From NCBI GenBank assembly GCA_002440765.1, contig DJVC01000042.1, positions 16,235 to 35,753 of the forward strand: a stretch of 19,519 bases of DNA, read 5' to 3'. Source of the DNA: a bacterium UBP3_UBA6266 (lineage in GTDB: Bacteria > Auribacterota > UBA6266). The position numbers and the translations under genes were made by a program. The notes under the pieces are model-generated. The model did not search any database. It saw only the letters and a list, made by a program, of their open reading frames with translations, and was not told the origin of the DNA. Within the stretch, counting starts at the first letter, position 1; the number at the start of each line of letters is the position of its first letter. Shown here in pieces: positions 1 to 7,156 of this stretch.

Positions 1-189
1 TCCGGGCTGAAACACTTCATACCCTAAATCAAGGGCAACTTTTTTCACAGGGGAAAACAGCGCTTCCGAGCTTCTTTTAGCCGGACGGTCGGGCTGTGTA
101 AAGACAGCGGATATATGAAAACCGGCTTCGGAAATCTTCTGAAGGCATTTTGCCGCAACTTCAGGTGTCCCCATAAAAACTATTTTCAT
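1..189 (-). CDS. fmt: Methionyl-tRNA formyltransferase, N-terminal fragment (cut by window edge)
   Basis: The first 63 codons of a gene that runs off the left edge. The translation opens MKIVFMGTPEVAAKCLQ and continues with TQPDRPAKR and SPVKKVALDLG. These are the hallmark N-terminal blocks of Fmt, the cytoplasmic enzyme that formylates initiator Met-tRNA using 10-formyl-tetrahydrofolate. The ATG at 187-189 is preceded by GAGGG about nine bases upstream, a good ribosome-binding site. It starts 20 nt after the stop of the DUF1189 gene and is probably co-transcribed with it. The catalytic Asn-His-Asp region lies outside the window, so intactness cannot be judged. The family call rests on the MGTPE and TQPDRP blocks. 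Confidence 0.9.
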   Translation of the reverse strand, partial: MKIVFMGTPEVAAKCLQKISEAGFHISAVFTQPDRPAKRSSEALFSPVKKVALDLGYEVFQPG

Positions 190-209
190 TGTATAGCCCT
201 CAGCGTCTC

Positions 210-1067
210 TTATTTTCTGTTAACACTGGCATTTAAACCGCCGTTCAGGAAATAAAGATAAACTATCGTTGATAATAAAAGCTCGTAAAAGAAAATATTG
301 TCCCGGTCCAGACCCAGGGAAAAGATAATACATAACACCACAATAACAGGGCCCATAGCGAACAGACAGAGATTGAACACATTCACAAACTCCAATTTGA
401 TATTATTGGCTTTTTCGGCGTTCCGGGTGAAATTAGCGCTTATAACACTCATTAAAAGTATCAGGCAGGCGGAAATCAGCACACTGAAAATCGAGCTTAT
501 TGCCACCATCCCCAGATACAGCGCGCCGAGAAACCTTTGCAGGATACCGGAGTCAAACGAAAAATCCTTTATACCGGAGAAAGAATAAGTTCCGCCGAAC
601 GTATCGCTTTTCGCGGAATGGATGTCTACAGCCTTCATCACAACGGAAGCAATATGAATAAAAGACAAAGAGAAAGACTTCTGGATTTCAGTTTCTTTTT
701 TATCAAGTTTAAACGAAACCTTATCTTTGTCTACGGCCATAACATTACCCTTGTTCAGGGCCTTATCGCCTTCCGGCATATTAAAAGAGATTGCCGCCTT
801 ATCGTCCTCGTATATAATCCCGTTTTTGAGCTCAGGTCCGGAAAGAGCGCCGGATGTAATCGAAAATGAAGGGATATTCTGCAGAATCCAGGCCCGGAAC
901 CCTTCGGTCCAGAGATAATGCCTGTAAGCGTTGGAAGGGATATAAAAAAGATTGAACAGGCAGACCAGAAAAACAAGATAACCTATCTGATACTTTTTCC
1001 TGTCAAAAATCTCCCTGTAAACCGGGAAATCATACAATGACCTGAAAAAATCCTTAAATATACGCAT
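210..1067 (-). CDS. DUF1189-family integral membrane protein
   Basis: A 285-residue membrane protein. It has a short N-terminal cytoplasmic segment (MRIFKDFFRSLYDFPVYREI), a first membrane helix at about 27-47, a soluble domain of about 130 residues, then three or four helices at about 178-211, 226-252 and 257-277. The start of the extracytoplasmic domain, with IPSFSITSGALSG at 65-77, and the overall architecture resemble the DUF1189 family. I recognise this by pattern only. The function is unknown; a role in maltodextrin transport has been suggested for some Firmicutes members, but nothing here supports that. The ATG start lies about 20 nt downstream of a well-formed promoter, with only a GGGG stretch as possible ribosome-binding site. 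It is the first gene of a transcript that continues into fmt. Confidence 0.7.
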   Translation of the reverse strand: MRIFKDFFRSLYDFPVYREIFDRKKYQIGYLVFLVCLFNLFYIPSNAYRHYLWTEGFRAWILQNIPSFSITSGALSGPELKNGIIYEDDKAAISFNMPEGDKALNKGNVMAVDKDKVSFKLDKKETEIQKSFSLSFIHIASVVMKAVDIHSAKSDTFGGTYSFSGIKDFSFDSGILQRFLGALYLGMVAISSIFSVLISACLILLMSVISANFTRNAEKANNIKLEFVNVFNLCLFAMGPVIVVLCIIFSLGLDRDNIFFYELLLSTIVYLYFLNGGLNASVNRK

Positions 1068-1093
1068 AAATACCCCAATTACTGATTTTTGAG

Positions 1094-1122
1094 ATTATAT
1101 ATCATTATAAACCGGGCAACAA
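1094..1122 (-). promoter_or_regulatory. Sigma70-type promoter for the DUF1189-fmt transcript
   Basis: Read on the minus strand, a TTGTTG -35 box (1117-1122) is separated by exactly 17 bp from a perfect TATAAT -10 box (1094-1099). A second TATAAT-like hexamer overlaps the spacer. Transcription would begin near 1086, about 20 nt upstream of the ATG at 1067, giving a short leader. Confidence 0.7.
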
Positions 1123-1197
1123 GTATCAATTCCACGCCCAAAAATTCCTTGTTAACGGAGAATAAATATATTAATGTATTATTAATATTAAAACTTC

Positions 1198-1204
1198 GGG
1201 AGGA
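1198..1204 (+). promoter_or_regulatory. Ribosome-binding site of the TPR gene; upstream promoter unresolved
   Basis: GGGAGGA lies eight bases before the ATG at 1213 and fixes that start. The 1140-1197 stretch upstream is strongly AT-rich, with TTGTTA at 1149-1154 and several TATTAAT-like hexamers. No -35/-10 pair has both good boxes and standard spacing, so a plus-strand promoter is likely here but I cannot place it. Confidence 0.6.
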
Positions 1205-1212
1205 ATCCTATT

Positions 1213-2637
1213 ATGGTAGAAATCAAAGAACCGGAACCAAGCCGTCAGGCTTTAATGCTTTATAATAAAGGAATGGACGCGTTTAACAAGGGCAATATAG
1301 ATTATGCCATAACTCTTTTTATGTCAGCGGTAAAAGACTCCCCGGGTTTTGTCAAGGCCAGGAATATACTCAGATTGGCTGAATTCAAAAAGTTCCAGTC
1401 TAAATTCGAAGTTTTAAAAAAGATAATCGCCTTTATCACAACACTGCCCCTGCAGATATCCATGTCGGTTGAACTCCAGAAAAAAAACTGGAGAGGAGTT
1501 ATGTCAAAATCCGAAGATATACTGAAACATAACCCTAAAAATGTTTCTGTCCTTATACAACTCGCGAGCGCCGCCGAAATGAGCGGGGAAGACGGGATGA
1601 TATTAACGGCAATAGATTCATACGAAAAAGCCAGAAAAATCAAACCGAAAAACGCGATAGTCCTGAAAACCCTGGCAAGGATATACAGGTCAATAGGAGA
1701 CCTTGACAGAGCCCGCGTCTGTTTTGAAGAAATTTTAAGATATTACCCCACAGACAAAGATATAAATAAAGGACTGAAGGACCTTGCCGCGCTTGGAACT
1801 ATCGCAAGGGGAGGGCTTGATGACACAGGCACATACAGGACAAAAATGCGGGACGGAGCGAAAGCGGAGATACTCGAAAAAGAAGCTAAAATGGTCAAGA
1901 CGGAAGAGGACGTAGAATTACTTATCGCAAATGCCGAAAAACAGCTCCAGATGCAGCCTGAAAGCATTAACATCCACAGGAAACTTTCGGACCTTTATGT
2001 GGAAAATGAAGAGTTCGGCAAAGCAATCAATATGCTTGAAGCCGCCGCGCGGCTTGACGAAGGTGATATCTCGATTAAACGGGAAATAACAAATGTTGCC
2101 ATTAAGCGCTTCGACAAAGAAATTAAAGACATTGAAAATAAACTGCGGAAAACCCCCGACAGCGGCGAACTGCAATTCGAATTAAAACGCATAAAAAACA
2201 ATAAAAACAGCTTTATCCTCAAAGACCTTGCTGAAAAAGTGGCCCAATATCCCAATGATATGACTCTGAGGTATGACTTCGGAAGTATCTATTTAAAACT
2301 CGGCGAATATGATAAAGCCATAGCAGAGTTCCAGCTTGCCGTCAGGAACCCGCAGAGAAGAACACGGGCGATGAACTTTCTGGGATTATGCTTCCAGGCC
2401 AAGAAAATGTATGATATGGCAATAAACCAGTTCCAAAAAGCAATCCAGAGCCTGAAAGAGATGGACGCTCTGAAAAAAGAAGTTATTTATAACCTGGGAA
2501 CCACTTATGAGAAAATGCAGGACTGGGATAAAGCCATTGAACATTTTAAGCAAATATATGAAGTCGACATAAACTACAGGGATATCTCGCAAAAAATCGA
2601 ACACGCCTATAAGGAAAAAAGTTCGGACAAAAAGTGA
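1213..2637 (+). CDS. Cytoplasmic tetratricopeptide-repeat protein, probable scaffold
   Basis: A 474-residue protein without signal peptide or membrane segment, built from tetratricopeptide repeats. The clearest units are at about 15-48 (NKGMDAFNKGNIDYAITLF), 108-142, 147-180, 252-285, 350-383, 386-417 and 423-456 (YNLGTTYEKMQDWDKAIEHF). A charged, probably coiled-coil linker at about 285-330 separates two repeat blocks. Residues 195-230 are Gly/Thr/Lys-rich and look like a flexible hinge. TPR arrays bind protein partners; no catalytic domain is visible, so the role (scaffold or chaperone-like) is inferred from architecture. It is the only plus-strand gene in the window. It faces mlaD tail to tail with 15 nt between stops, and lies head to head with DUF1189 across a 145-nt shared upstream region. 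Confidence 0.8.
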   Translation: MVEIKEPEPSRQALMLYNKGMDAFNKGNIDYAITLFMSAVKDSPGFVKARNILRLAEFKKFQSKFEVLKKIIAFITTLPLQISMSVELQKKNWRGVMSKSEDILKHNPKNVSVLIQLASAAEMSGEDGMILTAIDSYEKARKIKPKNAIVLKTLARIYRSIGDLDRARVCFEEILRYYPTDKDINKGLKDLAALGTIARGGLDDTGTYRTKMRDGAKAEILEKEAKMVKTEEDVELLIANAEKQLQMQPESINIHRKLSDLYVENEEFGKAINMLEAAARLDEGDISIKREITNVAIKRFDKEIKDIENKLRKTPDSGELQFELKRIKNNKNSFILKDLAEKVAQYPNDMTLRYDFGSIYLKLGEYDKAIAEFQLAVRNPQRRTRAMNFLGLCFQAKKMYDMAINQFQKAIQSLKEMDALKKEVIYNLGTTYEKMQDWDKAIEHFKQIYEVDINYRDISQKIEHAYKEKSSDKK

Positions 2638-2652
2638 CCCCGGATACCTTTT

Positions 2653-3522
2653 TTAATTACCCATCAAATATCCCTGATTCATGGATTCATCCGTATTTTC
2701 ACCTGTCCTCGGCGATGTCCTGCCGGGAGTAACTCTCCTGTCGCTGCCGCCGGGCCTGCCGAGGTTCCTGTCAACGGAAGGATGATCTGTTTTGTCCTTA
2801 TAACCCCAAACAATGGAATTGGGCTTATCGGCTATTTTAGCGGTAAAAATTTTTGTATTATCCATTATATCGCCTATATCATCATCTATTTTCTTTGTTA
2901 TGCTGTTAATATTACGGGCGCTGGTTTTTATTTCCTGAACCGTACTCCTTATATCTTCTTTGTTTTCCACTAACATCAAGTCAGCATCGTTAACGAGTTT
3001 CTTCGATGAATCCAGGAGCCCTTCCACTTTTTCACTGAGAGTATGCAGTTTGACCTGGACCTCTTCAAGCAAAGTTCCCACCTCTATTGATTCCAACCCC
3101 AATATTGTATTACCGGTTTTAAGAAAAGCCTTGTCCCTGCTGCCGGGAGAGAAATTTATATATTTGCTTCCCAAAAATCCCATTGTCTCTATCCTCGGCA
3201 AAGCATCCTCTTCTATGTGGACACCATAATTAACCTGCAGGGTTACTTCGCAATTATATTTTTTATCGTACAACTCACAATATTTTTCCCTCTCATCCGG
3301 AGTCAGAATCCTGATATTGGTAACTTTTCCTATGCTATCCCCCGCATATGTCACGGGAGAATCTTCCTCAAGTTTGCTGACAGAGGAAAAAAGCACATTG
3401 ATTTCATACGGTTTTTCGAAAAAGTGGAAATCCCCCACCGATGTTATAAGAAAAATCAGCAGGGCTAAACAGATAATGACCATTAATCCGGTTTTTATTT
3501 CGTTCTTATAATACTCAGCCAT
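2653..3522 (-). CDS. MlaD/MCE-family lipid-transport substrate-binding protein
   Basis: A 289-residue, single-pass inner-membrane protein. A short cytoplasmic start is followed by a membrane helix at about 12-29 and an MCE domain at about 38-128, with GDSIGKVTNI at 61-70 and the typical TMGFLGSKYINFSPGS at 113-128. A long helical, probably coiled-coil segment follows at about 145-228. KPNSIVWG at 233-240 matches the motif that often closes the MCE helical region. The last 50 residues are rich in Gly, Pro and Arg and look disordered. MCE proteins form hexameric lipid shuttles with an MlaE permease and MlaF ATPase, but neither is encoded here, so it is an orphan in this window. The ATG is supported by GGAGG seven bases upstream and lies 21 nt after coaB. 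Confidence 0.85.
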   Translation of the reverse strand: MAEYYKNEIKTGLMVIICLALLIFLITSVGDFHFFEKPYEINVLFSSVSKLEEDSPVTYAGDSIGKVTNIRILTPDEREKYCELYDKKYNCEVTLQVNYGVHIEEDALPRIETMGFLGSKYINFSPGSRDKAFLKTGNTILGLESIEVGTLLEEVQVKLHTLSEKVEGLLDSSKKLVNDADLMLVENKEDIRSTVQEIKTSARNINSITKKIDDDIGDIMDNTKIFTAKIADKPNSIVWGYKDKTDHPSVDRNLGRPGGSDRRVTPGRTSPRTGENTDESMNQGYLMGN

Positions 3523-3543
3523 CTTTTCCTCCGAATAAATTAT

Positions 3544-4188
3544 TTATTTCCCAGCTTCGTTCAGTTTTTCAATTTCTTTAACAATAATATATCCTAATCT
3601 ATTTTTCGATATTTTTCCAATTTGATTTTTGCGGCCGCCTTTAAACAGAATGACCGCGTCTATCATGCCGGAATCAAAGCCGGGGCCTTTTCTGCCGACT
3701 TTATTCGCAATAATCATATCACATTTCTTGTTTTTAAGCTTCTTCAGCGCGTTTTCTTCAATTTTATCCGTCTCAGCCGCAAAACCCACTATGACCTTGC
3801 TCTTCCCGTATTTCCTACCAAGTTCGGAAAGGATATCGGGCGTCCTCTTCAGTTTTAACGCCAGGAAACTCCCGTTCTTTTTAATCTTGCCGGCTGATAT
3901 CTTAACAGGGGTATAATCCGCGACAGCGGCGCACATAACCACCGCGTCAGCGTGTTTGACTTCCCTCATAACGCTGTTTTTCATTTCCCCGGATGTTTCG
4001 ACGCCGATAACTTTAACGTTTTCCGGGCAATCAATATTACAGGGCCCCAACACAGCCGTTACTTTATGTTTATTTTTTAAAAGAGCGTCTATCAGGGCCT
4101 TCGCCATTTTACCCGAAGACCTGTTAGTAATAAACCTGACAGCATCAATATATTCTCTTGTAGGCCCTCCGGCCAAAAGAACTCTCAT
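3544..4188 (-). CDS. coaB: Phosphopantothenate-cysteine ligase (stand-alone CoaB)
   Basis: A 214-residue enzyme that joins 4'-phosphopantothenate to cysteine in coenzyme A synthesis. Family blocks are clear: GGPTREYIDAVRFITNRSSG at 7-26 (nucleotide and substrate binding), CAAVADYTP at 86-94, GFAAETDK at 135-142, and the ANK...GPGFDSG segment at 161-174. In most bacteria this domain is the C-terminal half of a bifunctional CoaBC (Dfp) protein. Here it is a separate ORF whose ATG overlaps the coaC stop by 4 nt (ATGA), implying translational coupling and perhaps a two-chain complex. Length matches the CoaB domain alone, and nothing catalytic appears missing. The neighbouring coaC, rpoZ and gmk are the usual company of coaBC. 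Confidence 0.9.
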   Translation of the reverse strand: MRVLLAGGPTREYIDAVRFITNRSSGKMAKALIDALLKNKHKVTAVLGPCNIDCPENVKVIGVETSGEMKNSVMREVKHADAVVMCAAVADYTPVKISAGKIKKNGSFLALKLKRTPDILSELGRKYGKSKVIVGFAAETDKIEENALKKLKNKKCDMIIANKVGRKGPGFDSGMIDAVILFKGGRKNQIGKISKNRLGYIIVKEIEKLNEAGK

Positions 4189-4757
4189 CCAAAATAATCC
4201 CTTACTTCCCGCAATATATCCGCGGGTTCCAGCATGCGTCCCTCACCATCCTGACCGCAAGCCAGCCTGCCTTTAACAGGCCCGGCAAATAAGCACCCGT
4301 CTTTTTTCAAAGCTTCGACATTTCTTTTAATCACAGGTTTCAGCCACATTTTTGAGTTCATCGCGGGAACTATCATTATTTTTTCATTTTTCACCGATAG
4401 AGCAAGGGTGGAAAGGATATCATCGCATACACCGGCAGCAATTTTGGATATCGCATTCGCGGTAGCGGGCGCGATTAAAAGCAGGTCACACCAATCGGCT
4501 AAAGCAATATGTTCAGGGTCAAAATCCGCGTCTGAATCAAATAAACCGGAATAGACAGGATTTTTTGTCAAAGTCCTGAAAGTCAATTTTCCGACAAAAA
4601 ACCCGGCATTGCCGGTCATGACAGTTTTGACTTCCGCTCCTTCGGATACCAGAAAGCTTACCAGCAGGGGTGTTTTATAAGCCGCTATCGAACCGGTAAT
4701 TCCTACTATAATCTTCTTATTTTTTAATATCTTTTTGTTTGCCGAACTTTGCCGCAT
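4185..4757 (-). CDS. coaC: Phosphopantothenoylcysteine decarboxylase (stand-alone CoaC)
   Basis: A 190-residue HFCD-family flavoprotein that decarboxylates 4'-phosphopantothenoylcysteine to 4'-phosphopantetheine with FMN. Visible features are the N-terminal flavin-binding GITGSIAAYK (19-28), the catalytic His in EHIALADW (His83), APATANAISKIAAG (96-109), the PAMNSKMW substrate clamp (131-138), and the GRLACGQDGEGRM lid carrying active-site Cys167. The start at 4757 overlaps the 3' end of rpoZ by 41 nt. No later ATG precedes the conserved core, and an AAGG sits upstream, so I keep this start, with some doubt. It ends in ATGA shared with coaB. It lacks the CoaB domain, which is encoded by the next ORF. 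Confidence 0.9.
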   Translation of the reverse strand: MRQSSANKKILKNKKIIVGITGSIAAYKTPLLVSFLVSEGAEVKTVMTGNAGFFVGKLTFRTLTKNPVYSGLFDSDADFDPEHIALADWCDLLLIAPATANAISKIAAGVCDDILSTLALSVKNEKIMIVPAMNSKMWLKPVIKRNVEALKKDGCLFAGPVKGRLACGQDGEGRMLEPADILREVRDYFG

Positions 4758-4938
4758 TTACTATTTTACCTTTTTTAATCTCTTCCAAGGCTATATCAAT
4801 GTACTTTCTCTTCCTCGTATTTTCAACCAAAGGCCGGGCGCCGTCGCAGAGAGCCTGCGCTCTTTTAGCAGCTAAAATTATTAACTCGTAGTGGCTTCCG
4901 ATACCTTCAGGCAAACTATCATAACTGACTTTTTCCAT
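4717..4938 (-). CDS. rpoZ: DNA-directed RNA polymerase omega subunit
   Basis: A 73-residue protein matching RpoZ, the small subunit that binds the C-terminal tail of beta-prime and helps assemble RNA polymerase. The diagnostic stretch runs GSHYELIILAAKRAQAL at 14-30, then GARPLVEN at 33-40 and IALEEIKKGKI at 49-59. Length is normal for short omega proteins. The ATG has GGGGTGA eight bases upstream. Its position between gmk and coaC is the classic bacterial arrangement. Its 3' end overlaps the start of coaC by 41 nt in another frame. Confidence 0.9.
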   Translation of the reverse strand: MEKVSYDSLPEGIGSHYELIILAAKRAQALCDGARPLVENTRKRKYIDIALEEIKKGKIVNAAKFGKQKDIKK

Positions 4939-4979
4939 TACAGAATCACCCCTTATGAGACTTGTTTTACATCCCGCTT

Positions 4980-5594
4980 TTAGTATAAGAAATCCCTCTT
5001 GAATTTCTTAATGAAGGAAATGTTGTTCTTAACGCCGCACTTCTCAGCCTTTATTATGGATTGCATCAACGACAAGGATTCAGAAAGCTTGTTATTTATT
5101 ATAACATAATCATATCTGTCTATATAAGATATTTCTTTTTTCGCTATTTTAAGCCTTTTCAAAATCTCATTTTTCCTGTCGGTTTTTCTGCCTTTGAGCC
5201 GCGCCGCGAGAGCCGTTCTGGAGGGAGGAAGAACAAAAATAAATACTCCCTTAACCCTGTCCATCAGCTGGACCGCGCCCTGAACATCAATATCCAGCAA
5301 AACATCTTTTCCTTTTTTTAAAGCGTTTTCTACAACCGCGCGGCCTGTGCCGTATTTGCGCCCGAAAACATCAGCATGCTCCAGAAAAGCGTTTTTCTTC
5401 AGCATCTTCCTGAATTCATCGTCCGTAATAAAAAAATAGTCTACCCCGTTTTTCTCGCCTTTTCTGGGAGCCCTTGTGGTAAATGAAACAGAATAAACCG
5501 CGCGGGGGTTTTTCCGCAGGTATTCCCGGCAGATAGTGGACTTGCCGGCTCCCGAGGGCGCAGACAGGACTATAAGCAAACCTTTATTCGACAT
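4980..5594 (-). CDS. gmk: Guanylate kinase
   Basis: A 204-residue cytoplasmic enzyme converting GMP plus ATP to GDP plus ADP. Domains in order: P-loop SAPSGAGKST at 11-20, the GMP-binding block SVSFTTRAPRKGEKNGVDYF at 35-54, GRKYGTGRA at 78-86, the Walker-B-like DVLLDIDVQGA at 97-107, the Arg-rich lid at about 130-148, and NN at 167-168. I chose the ATG at 5592-5594. It places the P-loop at the family's usual distance from the start and has AGGGAG upstream. A TTG nine codons earlier (5621) would extend the protein but lacks a ribosome-binding site. The gene overlaps the end of yicC by 11 nt, indicating coupling. It is followed after 41 nt by rpoZ. Confidence 0.93.
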   Translation of the reverse strand: MSNKGLLIVLSAPSGAGKSTICREYLRKNPRAVYSVSFTTRAPRKGEKNGVDYFFITDDEFRKMLKKNAFLEHADVFGRKYGTGRAVVENALKKGKDVLLDIDVQGAVQLMDRVKGVFIFVLPPSRTALAARLKGRKTDRKNEILKRLKIAKKEISYIDRYDYVIINNKLSESLSLMQSIIKAEKCGVKNNISFIKKFKRDFLY

Positions 5595-6456
5595 TCTGTA
5601 TTTGCTCCCTGATCTTTTCAAGTTCCGCTTTAAAATTTATTACATTGGATGAAATCCTGTAATCATTCGCTTTTGAGCCGATAGTATTTATTTCCCTGAA
5701 CAGTTCCTGAATCATAAAATCCATAGACCTGCCTACTTCACCTTTTCGCGCCATCAGTGCGCCAAGCTGCGAAAAGTGGCTTTCAATCCTGGTTATTTCT
5801 TCGGAAATATCGCACTTTTCGGCGTAGAAAGCTATTTCCTTTATGATTCTCTCGTCATTAACATCTTTATCTATACGCTTCAGATTATGCAATATTTTCT
5901 CCCTGTACGATTTAAGGGCTATATTTGAATTGCTTTTAATTTTCTTTAAAATCTTATTTAAGTCCTTAATCCTCGAATTTACGTCCCTGTAAAGGTTTTT
6001 CCCTTCTTCCATTCTCATCTTCATAAACAGAGCAAGAGCCTTTTTCAACACCGGTTTCAAAGACGTCAGAATTTCTTTTTCAGGGATTCTTTTATACGAA
6101 GTATATGTAAGTTCTCTGAGGTTCATCAGGTCGGTCATACAAAAATCGGGAGCTATATTTAAAATACCCGCCGCTTTTTTAAGTTTTGAGATAAACTGTT
6201 TCGCTGCGACAATATTTATTTCGGGATACGCCGTATATTTCGGAGCCGGCCTGATATAAACGTTGATATCCAATTTCCCCCGGTAAAGATATCTGGATAA
6301 TTCCGCTCTTATATCTTTTTCTATCCGGCAGAATGAGCGCGGAACGTTTATATTTAATTCAAGTCCCTTTTTATTATAGCCTGAAATTTCCACGGATATT
6401 TTTCCTATCGAAGTATCCTCTTCACTGAAACCGTACCCTGTCATACTCATAAACAT
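5584..6456 (-). CDS. yicC: YicC-family endoribonuclease
   Basis: A 290-residue protein with both family signatures: MSMTGYGFSEED at the N-terminus, and the C-terminal block GEVGRSMDFMIQELFREINTI followed by GSKANDYRIS and FKAELEKIREQIQNVE. E. coli YicC has been described as an endoribonuclease affecting stability of small RNAs; the exact role here is inferred. The middle region is Lys-rich and helical, with a conserved HFSQLGALMARKGE segment. The ATG at 6456 has AGGGAA upstream. It lies 4 nt after pyrE and overlaps gmk, so it joins the pyr genes to the gmk-rpoZ-coa block. The yicC-gmk pairing is common across bacteria. Confidence 0.9.
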   Translation of the reverse strand: MFMSMTGYGFSEEDTSIGKISVEISGYNKKGLELNINVPRSFCRIEKDIRAELSRYLYRGKLDINVYIRPAPKYTAYPEINIVAAKQFISKLKKAAGILNIAPDFCMTDLMNLRELTYTSYKRIPEKEILTSLKPVLKKALALFMKMRMEEGKNLYRDVNSRIKDLNKILKKIKSNSNIALKSYREKILHNLKRIDKDVNDERIIKEIAFYAEKCDISEEITRIESHFSQLGALMARKGEVGRSMDFMIQELFREINTIGSKANDYRISSNVINFKAELEKIREQIQNVE

Positions 6457-6460
6457 AATG

Positions 6461-7042
6461 TTATTCCCTGTTAAGGTTTCTGCTTCCCGGTTTTTCGGCC
6501 TTGCCGCCCTTCACGCAAAGAGGGCAATCCTGAGGCCGGTAACTCTCGGCTTCCAAAGACAATAGAGGTCTGAAATGGACCGGAAAACTGATTTTACCGC
6601 CGCTTCTGTCAACGATAGACCCGATTCCTATAACTTCGGCTCCGGCTTCTTTAAAAATGGAAACCAGCTCAAGTATAGAGCCGCCGGTCGTAATAACATC
6701 TTCAACAAGAAGCACTTTCTGGCCTTTTTTTATGCTAAAACCCCTTCTCAGAACCATTTTGCCGTTCACCCGTTCCGTAAATACCGATTTGACCCCAAAG
6801 GCACGCGCAACTTCATGGGCTATTATTATACCTCCGACCGCAGGGCCGGCTACAAGGTCCACTTTACTGTCAGCGAACAAAGCCTTTATTTTTTGCCCGA
6901 GTTCTATCGAAATTTCCGGGTTTTGAAGAAGTAACGCGCACTGGAAATATTTATTGCTGTGAAGCCCGCTTGTAAGTTCAAAATGCCCTTCCAAAAGGGC
7001 TCCTGTTTCAATGAGTTTCCTTATAAGTTTTTCACTGTCCAT
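6461..7042 (-). CDS. pyrE: Orotate phosphoribosyltransferase
   Basis: A 193-residue enzyme transferring phosphoribosyl from PRPP to orotate to make OMP. The N-terminus ETGALLEGHFELTSGLHSNK (12-31) is typical. The PRPP-binding signature VLLVEDVITTGGS is at 110-122, and the mobile catalytic loop is around 90-106. The C-terminal tail has CPLC (173-176) and KPGSR (184-188), as in the long-tailed PyrE subfamily. An upstream GTG (7078) would add 12 unremarkable residues; the ATG at 7042, preceded by AGAGAG, starts exactly at the family core and is preferred. It is separated from the other pyr genes by a HEAT-repeat gene and a 114-nt gap holding a candidate promoter, and is followed after 4 nt by yicC. 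Confidence 0.93.
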   Translation of the reverse strand: MDSEKLIRKLIETGALLEGHFELTSGLHSNKYFQCALLLQNPEISIELGQKIKALFADSKVDLVAGPAVGGIIIAHEVARAFGVKSVFTERVNGKMVLRRGFSIKKGQKVLLVEDVITTGGSILELVSIFKEAGAEVIGIGSIVDRSGGKISFPVHFRPLLSLEAESYRPQDCPLCVKGGKAEKPGSRNLNRE

Positions 7043-7120
7043 ATTTCTCTCTGTATTGTCTGCCGGTATCGTTTTCACATATCATTTACAAGATATATTC
7101 CTCTTTTGAGGCAATTTTTC

Positions 7121-7131
7121 ATTATATAGCA
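7121..7131 (-). promoter_or_regulatory. Candidate extended -10 promoter upstream of pyrE
   Basis: On the minus strand the sequence TGCTATATAAT contains a TGN element joined to TATATA, overlapping a perfect TATAAT. No good -35 hexamer exists at 16-18 bp; only a T-run is present, as can occur with extended -10 promoters. Transcription would start near 7113 and give a leader of about 70 nt to pyrE. That leader contains a small CCTC-AAAA-GAGG hairpin (7100-7111). Confidence 0.5.
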
Positions 7132-7156
7132 AAACGGTAAGCTAAAAAAGATATTT

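Noticed and set aside
2638..2652. Bidirectional terminator between the TPR and MlaD-like genes
   Set aside because: The 15-nt gap has a T-run on the plus strand but no stem of useful length; GGATACC gives only 2 bp of pairing.
5595..5621. Upstream TTG start adding nine residues to guanylate kinase
   Set aside because: No ribosome-binding site and nine unconserved residues. The ATG at 5594 has AGGGAG and the right distance to the P-loop.
7043..7078. Upstream GTG start adding 12 residues to pyrE
   Set aside because: The added residues match no family feature, while the ATG at 7042 begins the conserved core.
7100..7111. Small CCTC-TTTT-GAGG hairpin as a terminator
   Set aside because: The stem is only 4 bp, and in the minus-strand direction it is followed by AATATATC rather than a T-run. 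It is too weak to call.
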